Of a DNA stretch of 19,449 nt, positions 14,324-19,449 are shown piece after piece. The position numbers and the translations under genes were made by a program. The notes beneath the pieces are model-generated. The model was not told where the DNA came from, searched no databases, and saw only the letters and a program-made list of their open reading frames with translations. Position 1 is the first letter of the stretch, and each line of letters opens with the position of its first letter. Source of the stretch: JAHEJX01 sp041605955 (GTDB taxonomy: Bacteria > Actinomycetota > Acidimicrobiia > Spongiisociales > UBA5794); NCBI GenBank assembly GCA_041605955.1, contig JBFIXI010000076.1:1-19449 (forward strand). Reading direction: 5' to 3'.

Positions 14324-14352
14324 ATTCTGGAGGCGTCCGCAAGTTACCGCAA
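14324..14352 (-). promoter_or_regulatory. Candidate promoter for the large GT2/membrane operon
   Basis: Minus-strand TTGCGG (14352-14347) and CAGAAT (14329-14324) have a 17-base spacer, and CAGAAT ends eight bases before ATG 14315. A second TTGCGG lies within the spacer. The site occupies nearly all of the 47-base divergent gap with fbiA, so the two genes' expression may interfere. Confidence 0.35.
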
Positions 14353-14362
14353 TCTTCGTACG

Positions 14363-15310
14363 GTGCTGCTCGCCGGCGGGGTCGGAGGAGCCCGTATGGC
14401 ACGGGGCTTGGCCGCAGTCTTGGCGCCTGCCGATCTGACTATCGTCGTCAATGTCGGTGATGATGCCCGGATCTACGGCGTGCTGGTGGCGGCTGATCTC
14501 GACACGGTGACCTATACGTTGGCCGGCATCGCAGGTCCCCGCGGCTGGGGGATTGGCGGCGATACCCACGTCGTAATGGATCACTTGACAACCATTGGGG
14601 TCGACACCTATTTCCAGCTGGGAGATCGCGATCTGGCCCACTGCCTGGCCCGGACTGCCTTCCTCGATGACGGCGGCACGTTGTCGGGTTTCACCCGGGA
14701 CTCCACCCGTCGGTACGGCATCGCTTGCAGCGTGCTACCGGCCAGCGACGATCCCATCCGTACCAAGATCGTGACCGCTGCGGGCGACCTCCTCGACTTC
14801 CAGGACTACTTCGTACGCCGCAACCAGCGCGACGCAGTGGCTCGCGTGGAATATCACGGCGCGACAACGGCAGTGCCGGCGCCGGGAGTGCTGGACGCCA
14901 TCGTCGCAGCGGACGTCATCATCATCGCCCCATCCAATCCTCCCCTGTCGATCTGGCCGATGCTGGCCATGCCGGCACTGCAGGAGGCTGTCGCCGGCCA
15001 CCCGCGGGTAGTGGCCGTCTCGCCGCTCATCGCGGGCAAGGCCGTGAAGGGACCGCTAGTCGAAGTGATGACCGGCCTGGGACTCGAGCCCTCCAGCGCC
15101 GGCATTGTGGCGGCCTACGACGGTGTGCTCGATGGTCTGGCGATAGACCGCGCGGACGCCGCGTCGCAAGATCAACTCAGCGTCTCCGGGTTACCCGTGC
15201 TCGTCGCCGATACCTTGATCGCGGAGCAGGAGGCGGCAACCCGGTTGGCCGCAGAGCTGCTGACATTCGCCACCGCCATTGCGGGGAAACAAGCGAGCGA
15301 CGCCGAGTAG
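14363..15310 (+). CDS. fbiA: FbiA/CofD: 2-phospho-L-lactate (or enolpyruvyl) transferase, F420 biosynthesis
   Basis: This 315-residue enzyme joins the guanylyl-activated three-carbon unit (LPPG, or EPPG in mycobacteria) to the deazaflavin Fo, forming F420-0 or dehydro-F420-0 in the cytoplasm. CofD landmarks are in order: LLAGGVGGARMARGL, VNVGDDARIYGVLVAADLDTVTY in part, GWGIGGDTHV, LGDRDLAHCLAR, a YGI...VLPASDDPIRTKI segment, FQDYFVRR, and IIAPSNPPLSIWPMLAMP followed by SPLIAGKAVKGP. The GTG at 14363 leaves only one residue before the first strand, which is unusually short; upstream codons are open (a CTG at 14327 has AGGAG six bases before it), so the true start may lie further upstream. It is followed after 26 bases by cofE. 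Confidence 0.93.
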   Translation: MLLAGGVGGARMARGLAAVLAPADLTIVVNVGDDARIYGVLVAADLDTVTYTLAGIAGPRGWGIGGDTHVVMDHLTTIGVDTYFQLGDRDLAHCLARTAFLDDGGTLSGFTRDSTRRYGIACSVLPASDDPIRTKIVTAAGDLLDFQDYFVRRNQRDAVARVEYHGATTAVPAPGVLDAIVAADVIIIAPSNPPLSIWPMLAMPALQEAVAGHPRVVAVSPLIAGKAVKGPLVEVMTGLGLEPSSAGIVAAYDGVLDGLAIDRADAASQDQLSVSGLPVLVADTLIAEQEAATRLAAELLTFATAIAGKQASDAE

Positions 15311-15336
15311 ATTCCGCCTGCGGAGGGCTTCACGGC

Positions 15337-16041
15337 ATGGCGGACAAGGTCGAGATATTCCCAGTAACCGGTGTTGGCGAGGTCGCCCCGGGCTCCAACG
15401 TCGCCCAGATCCTGCTCGATGCGATCACAGCAGCGTCCCTCGCACTCAAGAGCGGCGACGTGGTCGTGGTAACCCACAAGATCGTGTCGAAGGCCGAGGG
15501 TCGCATCGTGGCCGCATCCGACGAAGCTGCCTACCGAGCCGTCGCCGAGCAGGAAGCGGCAGCAGTGATCCGCCGGCGCGGCGATCTGATCATCGCCCAG
15601 ACCAGTCATGGCTTCATCTGCGCCAATGCCGGCGTCGACCGTTCCAATATCGCCGACGGGAAGGTCGTGCTCCTTCCCGAACGCCCCGACAGGTCGGCAG
15701 CGACTATCAAGGCCAGACTCGAAGCAGCCACCGGGGCAACCATCGCGGTGATCGTCTCGGACACGTTCGGTCGCCCGTGGCGACGCGGGCTGACCGACGT
15801 CGCGATCGGCATCGCCGGCATGTCTCCACTACTCGACCTGCGCGGCACTCCTGACATGTACGGTCGGACGCTCGAGGTCACCGAGGTGGCCATTGTCGAC
15901 GAGATCGCCGCTGCGGCCGATCTCGTCATGGGCAAGAGCTCCGGCGTCCCGGCAGCGATCGTCCGCGGAATCGACTGGGAGCCGGCTTCCGGGCGAGCCA
16001 CGGATCTGGTCCGTCCCGCAGCCGAAGACATGTTCCGCTGA
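15337..16041 (+). CDS. cofE: CofE-type F420-0:gamma-glutamyl ligase (stand-alone FbiB N-terminal domain)
   Basis: This 234-residue enzyme uses GTP and a divalent metal to add gamma-linked glutamates to F420-0. Visible signatures are GDVVVVTHKIVSKAEGRIV, TSHGFICANAGVDRSNI, VVLLPERPDRSA, VIVSDTFGRPWRRGLTDVAIGIAG and LRGTPDMYGR, followed by VMGKSSGVPAAIVRG. It stops where mycobacterial FbiB continues into a flavin nitroreductase domain, so any reduction of dehydro-F420 must be done elsewhere. ATG 15337 has GGAGGG nine bases upstream. The longer open frame running upstream through fbiA is not coding. The stop shares one base with the start of the DNA glycosylase (TGATG). Confidence 0.94.
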   Translation: MADKVEIFPVTGVGEVAPGSNVAQILLDAITAASLALKSGDVVVVTHKIVSKAEGRIVAASDEAAYRAVAEQEAAAVIRRRGDLIIAQTSHGFICANAGVDRSNIADGKVVLLPERPDRSAATIKARLEAATGATIAVIVSDTFGRPWRRGLTDVAIGIAGMSPLLDLRGTPDMYGRTLEVTEVAIVDEIAAAADLVMGKSSGVPAAIVRGIDWEPASGRATDLVRPAAEDMFR

Positions 16042-16922
16042 TGCCCGAGCTGCCCGAGATAGAGGCCTACATCGCCGCCCTGCAACCGCGGGTGCTGGGG
16101 GCTGAGTTGGTCGGCATCAGGCTGGCGTCGTTCTCGTTACTGAAGACTTACGATCCGCCGATCGAGGCCGCCGCAGGGAAGCAGGTGGTAGCGATCTCGC
16201 GAATGGGAAAGCGCATCGTTTTCGACCTGGAAGACGATCTGCATTTGGTGTTTCATCTGATGGTGGCGGGTCGGCTGCACTGGCATCCACCGGGCAAGGC
16301 AATCCCCCGCAAGTACGGGCTGGCGGCATTCGACTTCCCCGAGGGCACGTTGCTCCTCACAGAGGCGGGAACCAAACGGAGGGCCTCGCTACACCTGGTC
16401 AAGAGTGCCGCCGCCCTGGCGGAGCTCGATCCGGGCGGGATCGAAGTAGCCGAGGCCGCCGCCGACGAGTTTGCGGCTGCGCTGCTCGCCGAGCGTCACA
16501 CGCTAAAGCGGGCTCTGACCGATGCCCGGTTCATCTCCGGAATCGGCGGCGCCTTTGCGGACGAGATCCTGCATGCCGCCCGGCTGAGCCCCATGCAGAT
16601 CAACCGCAATCTGAGCGCGGACGAGATAGAGCGGCTGTTCACCACCACCCAGGAGGTCATGGCGCGTTGGACCGAGATCAGGATTGCGGAGACCGGTGAC
16701 GGCTTTCCCGAGAAGGTGACCGCCTTTCACCCGGAAATGGCGGTGCACGGCAAGTTTGGTGAGCCCTGTCCGGTGTGCGCCACCGCGGTGCAACGCATCG
16801 TGTACGCGTCGCGCGAAACCAACTACTGCCCAACCTGTCAGACGGGTGGCAAGATCCTGGCCGACCGGTCGTTGAGCCGGCTGCTCAAAGACGACTGGCC
16901 GGCGAGCGTGGACGAGCTCTGA
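16041..16922 (+). CDS. Fpg/Nei family DNA glycosylase
   Basis: This is a bifunctional DNA glycosylase/AP lyase (293 aa) of base excision repair, acting on oxidised bases. After Met removal, Pro2 is the nucleophile and Glu3 the acid (MPELPEIE). Lys57 sits in SRMGKR, and the helix-two-turn-helix region reads ARFISGIGGAFADEIL (162-177). A C-terminal zinc finger has Cys243/246 and Cys263/266 with Arg258 in the loop. In most Fpg proteins the helical motif is GIGNxYADE; here Asn is replaced by Gly (GIGGAFADE). About 27 residues follow the zinc finger (GGKILADRSLSRLLKDDWP), a tail seen in an Fpg/Nei subgroup. Substrate (8-oxoguanine or oxidised pyrimidines) cannot be set. Its ATG shares one base with the cofE stop, so it is co-translated with F420 genes; other actinobacteria have a different glycosylase near this place. 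Confidence 0.92.
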   Translation: MPELPEIEAYIAALQPRVLGAELVGIRLASFSLLKTYDPPIEAAAGKQVVAISRMGKRIVFDLEDDLHLVFHLMVAGRLHWHPPGKAIPRKYGLAAFDFPEGTLLLTEAGTKRRASLHLVKSAAALAELDPGGIEVAEAAADEFAAALLAERHTLKRALTDARFISGIGGAFADEILHAARLSPMQINRNLSADEIERLFTTTQEVMARWTEIRIAETGDGFPEKVTAFHPEMAVHGKFGEPCPVCATAVQRIVYASRETNYCPTCQTGGKILADRSLSRLLKDDWPASVDEL

Positions 16923-16976
16923 GCGGGCCGCGCGCCGGCGCCTACTAAATCCTAAGTACCGGCCCGCTGCGGGCCG
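16922..16976 (+). terminator. Mutually exclusive hairpins after the DNA glycosylase gene
   Basis: Arm A (AGCGGGCCG, 16922-16930) starts in the glycosylase stop codon and is the exact reverse complement of arm B (CGGCCCGCT, 16960-16968). Arm C (GCGGGCCG, 16969-16976) repeats A and can instead pair with B to give a seven-pair stem with a three-base CTG loop (16960-16976). Only one of A:B and B:C can form at once. There is no T-run, so a simple intrinsic terminator is doubtful. The 173-base gap before gmd otherwise holds the gmd promoter, a further inverted repeat (CGCCGGGT 16998-17005 and ACCCGGCG 17039-17046) and the gmd ribosome binding site. Confidence 0.4.
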
Positions 16977-17004
16977 ATCTAGCGGGTGGGAGCGCAACGC
17001 CGGG

Positions 17005-17010
17005 TAGAAT
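17005..17010 (+). promoter_or_regulatory. Candidate -10 box for the gmd operon
   Basis: TAGAAT is five of six to consensus and would start transcription near 17017, giving a leader of about 80 bases. That leader contains one arm of an eight-base inverted repeat and ends with AAGGA (17086-17090) five bases before the gmd ATG. No good -35 box is visible (GCGGGT at the 17-base spacing). Confidence 0.4.
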
Positions 17011-17095
17011 CCTGAGCGCTGCCGGATACAGCCAGGAAACCCGGCGCTTCGCAGGCGGACGCAGCGCCGCCGCACGTGTAGGAAGAAGGACAACC

Positions 17096-18139
17096 ATGAC
17101 ACCGCGGGCATTGATCTCCGGGATCACCGGACAGGACGGCTCCTACCTCGCCGAGCTGCTGCTGGAGAAGGGATACGAAGTCCACGGCATCGTCCGCCGC
17201 TCGTCGACTTTCGGCACGGAGCGCATCGACCACCTCTACCTGGATGCCCACGAAGCGGATGCCAGGCTCTTTCTCCACTACGGCGACCTTGCCGACGGAA
17301 ACGCACTGACCCGCTTGCTCAACGAGATCCGACCCGCCGAGGTCTACAACCTCGGTGCCCAATCGCATGTTGCGGTGTCATTCCAGAACCCGGTGTACAC
17401 GGCAGACGTAACCGCGCTCGGCACGCTGCGCTTGCTGGAAGCGGTCCGCATGGTGGATCCATCAATCCGCTTCTACCAGGCGTCGTCGTCGGAGATGTAC
17501 GGCCAGGTCGCCGAGATTCCGCAATCGGAGAAGACTCCGTTCCACCCGCGCAGCCCCTACGGAGTCGCCAAGGTCTACTCCTTCTGGCAGGTCGTCAACC
17601 ATCGCGAGTCCTACGACATGTACGCCTGCAACGGGATCCTCTTCAACCACGAGTCGCCCCGGCGCGGTGAGACCTTCGTCACCCGCAAGATCACCCGGGC
17701 CGCCACCCGCATCGCCCTCGACCTGCAGCGCAAGCTCTACCTGGGGAACCTCGACGCCGAGCGCGATTGGGGATTTGCCGGCGATTACGTCGAAGCGATG
17801 TGGTTGATGCTGCAGCAGGAGGCGCCGGCAGATTTCGTGATCTCCACCGACGAGCGCCATTCGGTGCGGGAGTTCGCCGCATTGGCTTTCAGCAAGCTCG
17901 ACCTCGACTGGGAGCGCCACGTCGAGATCGACCCCCGCTACTTCCGACCAGCTGAAGTGGCGGTGCTCCAGGGCGACTCGACCAAGGCACGCACCAAGCT
18001 GGGGTGGAAGCCCAAGGTCTCATTCGAAGAGCTGGTTGACATGATGCTCGATGCAGACATCGAGCTCGCCAAGCAAGAGCGGGCGCTGGTCGACGCTGGG
18101 CTCAAGACGATCGAGTGGCGCGACGGCGAGAATCAGTGA
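17096..18139 (+). CDS. gmd: GDP-mannose 4,6-dehydratase
   Basis: This extended short-chain dehydrogenase (347 aa) converts GDP-D-mannose to GDP-4-keto-6-deoxy-D-mannose, the branch point to GDP-fucose, GDP-rhamnose and relatives. It shows the NADP(H) loop GITGQDGSYL (9-18), RRSSTFGTERIDHLY, NLGAQSHVAVSF, catalytic SSSEMYG (Ser/Glu133) and YGVAK (Tyr155, Lys159), then NGILFNHESPRRGETFVTRKI, LGNLDAERDWGFAGDYVEAMW and RPAEV...GDSTKARTKLGW. Length and motifs are standard. The start has a good ribosome binding site. It is followed, with a four-base overlap (GTGA), by the fcl-like gene, which uses its product. Confidence 0.97.
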   Translation: MTPRALISGITGQDGSYLAELLLEKGYEVHGIVRRSSTFGTERIDHLYLDAHEADARLFLHYGDLADGNALTRLLNEIRPAEVYNLGAQSHVAVSFQNPVYTADVTALGTLRLLEAVRMVDPSIRFYQASSSEMYGQVAEIPQSEKTPFHPRSPYGVAKVYSFWQVVNHRESYDMYACNGILFNHESPRRGETFVTRKITRAATRIALDLQRKLYLGNLDAERDWGFAGDYVEAMWLMLQQEAPADFVISTDERHSVREFAALAFSKLDLDWERHVEIDPRYFRPAEVAVLQGDSTKARTKLGWKPKVSFEELVDMMLDADIELAKQERALVDAGLKTIEWRDGENQ

Positions 18140-19074
18140 CGGATCTCAGCGGCAAACGGATACTGCTCACCGGCGGTGCCGGCTTCCTCGGACAAGTCGT
18201 CGCCCGCCTCCTCGAAGAGCGCGACGCCGGAGAGCTGATCGTGCCCCGTCGCGCCGCGTACGACCTCACCGAGCAAGCGGCTGTGAGAGATCTCTATCGA
18301 CAAACGCGACCCGAAATCGTTATCCACCTTGCTGCCGAGGTCGGCGGAATCGGCGCCAACCGGGCCAATCCCGGCCGCTACTTCTTCGCCAACATGGCCA
18401 TGGGCCTGAATGTGATCGAGGAGGCCCGGGTCGCCGGGGTAGAGAAGGTCGTTCAAGTAGGCACAGTCTGTGCCTATCCGAAGTTCGCCTCGGTCCCGTT
18501 TCGCGAAGACGACCTGTGGAGCGGCTACCCCGAGGAAACCAACGCCCCGTATGGCATCGCCAAGAAGAGCCTGTTGGTGATGCTCCAGTCCTACCGCCAG
18601 CAATACGGGCTCAACGGGATCTACCTCCTTCCGGTCAACCTGTACGGCCCGGGCGACAACTTCGATCTGGAGAGCAGCCATGTGATTCCGGCGGTGATCC
18701 GCAAGTTCGTGACGGCCCGAGAGCAAGGCGATGCCGAGGTAGTTGCATGGGGGACGGGTGCCGCCAGCCGGGAGTTCTTGTATGTCGACGACGCGGCGCG
18801 CGCCATTGTCCTCGCCACCGAGCGCTACGACGGCGCGGAGCCGGTAAACGTCGGCACCAGCCACGAGATCACGATCAAAGAGCTGGTCGAGCTCATCGCG
18901 CGGCTCACCGACTACACGGGGAGCATTCGCTGGGATCGCTCCAAGCCCGATGGTCAGCCACGGCGCACGCTCGATACGACCCGCGCGCGCCAGCTCTTCG
19001 GGTTCGAGGCTGAGGTCGAGCTCGAAGAGGGCCTCAAGCAGACCATCGCCTGGTGGGAGGCAAACCGCTCATGA
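18136..19074 (+). CDS. fcl: GDP-L-fucose synthase-like NAD(P)-dependent epimerase/reductase
   Basis: This 312-residue enzyme would epimerise and reduce the product of gmd to GDP-L-fucose. It carries the Rossmann loop GGAGFLG (13-19), HLAAEVGGIGANRANPG, the active-site strand VGTVCAYP (Thr110, Cys112), PEETNAPYGIAKK (Tyr139, Lys143), and PVNLYGPGDNFDLESSHVIPA with the expected His. Many Fcl proteins have SSC in place of GTVC, so a related epimerase giving another GDP-6-deoxyhexose is possible, but the rest of the pattern and the gmd partner favour fucose synthase. GTG 18136 gives a GTGA overlap with gmd; another GTG at 18115 lies further inside gmd and is less likely. Its stop overlaps the next start (ATGA). 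Confidence 0.92.
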   Translation: MTDLSGKRILLTGGAGFLGQVVARLLEERDAGELIVPRRAAYDLTEQAAVRDLYRQTRPEIVIHLAAEVGGIGANRANPGRYFFANMAMGLNVIEEARVAGVEKVVQVGTVCAYPKFASVPFREDDLWSGYPEETNAPYGIAKKSLLVMLQSYRQQYGLNGIYLLPVNLYGPGDNFDLESSHVIPAVIRKFVTAREQGDAEVVAWGTGAASREFLYVDDAARAIVLATERYDGAEPVNVGTSHEITIKELVELIARLTDYTGSIRWDRSKPDGQPRRTLDTTRARQLFGFEAEVELEEGLKQTIAWWEANRS

Positions 19075-19449
19075 CCGCCGGACTGCCGGAAAAGCAGGAC
19101 GTCGTCGGGACGGGCATCTCGATCGTCGACTTCGCGGAGCTCACTGCGGCCCTGGCCGGGCGGCCCCCCGACAGAGCCACCGTGGTGGCTGTCTGCAACG
19201 TCCACTCCGTGATGTCGGCCCGGCGGGACGCCGAGCTGCGGACGGCACTCGCGGCGGCGGACATCTGCACTCCCGATGGGATGCCGGTGGCTTGGGCGCT
19301 GCGTTCCATGGGCAATCCCGACCAGGAGCGGCTGCACGGGGCCAAAGTGACGGCCACGCTGCTCGCAGCCGGCACCCCCCGCGGGTGGCGCCACTACTTC
19401 TACGGTTCGACCCAAGAGACGCTCGACCGCCTGCAGGCTGCCGTCAAAG
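19071..19449 (+). CDS. WecG/TagA/CpsF family glycosyltransferase (5' part only)
   Basis: The frame is open from ATG 19071 to the window edge (126 complete codons, no stop), and the gene continues outside. The translated start shows the family layout: GISIVDFAEL, then VVAVCNVHSVMSARRDAELRTA, ADICTPDGMPVAWALRSMG with the conserved Asp before Gly, ERLHGAKVTATLL, and YFYGSTQETLDRL. These GT26 enzymes transfer a sugar (N-acetylmannosamine, N-acetylmannosaminuronate, glucose or others) to an undecaprenyl-pyrophosphate-linked acceptor during teichoic acid, enterobacterial common antigen or capsule assembly. The four-base overlap with fcl places it in the gmd operon, suggesting a GDP-deoxyhexose-containing surface polysaccharide. 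The donor sugar is not predictable. Confidence 0.87.
   Translation, partial: MTAGLPEKQDVVGTGISIVDFAELTAALAGRPPDRATVVAVCNVHSVMSARRDAELRTALAAADICTPDGMPVAWALRSMGNPDQERLHGAKVTATLLAAGTPRGWRHYFYGSTQETLDRLQAAVK

Noticed and set aside
14725..16041. Longer version of cofE running upstream through fbiA in another frame
   Set aside because: The upstream 204 codons are low-complexity Arg/Gly/Ser translation overlapping the real fbiA frame; the family start is at 15337 with a good ribosome binding site.
1..19449. CRISPR arrays, tRNA or rRNA genes, insertion sequences, phage or defence genes
   Set aside because: I looked for repeated spacers, tRNA-like arms, transposase motifs and terminal repeats on both strands and saw none; every gene resolves to core metabolism, envelope glycan or small unknown proteins.

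Overview
The window is 19.4 kb of GC-rich, tightly packed bacterial DNA. It reads as an actinobacterial chromosome, possibly Acidimicrobiia or a similar deep lineage; that rank is an inference. The reasons are: coenzyme F420 genes (fbiA/cofD and cofE); a DUF3499 protein, a DUF5719 protein, a very large GT2/membrane protein, a Trm112-like protein and a TobH/SIS-like protein around manB, in an order I recall from Mycobacterium and Streptomyces; frequent GTG starts; and several starts that look leaderless. I saw no tRNA, rRNA, CRISPR array, transposase or integrase. No gap between genes exceeds 300 bases; the longest is about 173 bases (16923-17095).

Layout. (1) 110-1960, plus strand: a divergent FtsH-like membrane AAA+ zinc protease. 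(2) 5239-1969, minus strand: an apparent operon manB - Trm112-like - SIS/TobH-like - ahcY, with genes overlapping by one base or separated by at most about 30 bases. (3) 5374-6096 plus and 8860-6093 minus: a soluble DPM1-like GT2 enzyme convergent with a GT-C-like membrane protein and a GtrA protein. Together they look like a module that makes, flips and uses a polyprenyl-phosphate sugar. (4) 9740-8911, minus strand: three small cysteine-rich proteins (DUF3499, DUF6788-like, a zinc ribbon). (5) 14315-9796, minus strand: a 913-residue GT2/membrane protein, a DUF5719 protein that probably starts at CTG, and a membrane-anchored CxxC thioredoxin-like protein. (6) 14363-16922, plus strand: fbiA - cofE - an Fpg/Nei-type DNA glycosylase. 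(7) 17096 to the window end, plus strand: gmd - fcl-like - a WecG/TagA/CpsF glycosyltransferase cut by the window edge. This is the start of a GDP-deoxyhexose and surface polysaccharide locus.

How the genes fit together. Most of the window concerns activated mannose/fucose and envelope glycans: manB supplies mannose-1-phosphate, gmd and fcl turn GDP-mannose into GDP-fucose (or a relative), and GT2, GtrA, GT-C and WecG-type proteins would build or transfer the glycan. Housekeeping genes (ahcY, F420, Fpg, FtsH) are interspersed, as in the conserved actinobacterial neighbourhood. Compared with that neighbourhood as I remember it, DUF3499 and manB are separated here by an extra block (about 5240-9479), and manA and whiB are missing.

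The points most worth a second look are: the FtsH with a changed Walker B motif and about 45 extra residues; the archaeal/Thermotoga-type AhcY; the apparent loss of the DxD motif in the large GT2 protein; the CTG start; the repeated -10-box-next-to-start-codon pattern; and mutually exclusive hairpins upstream of gmd.
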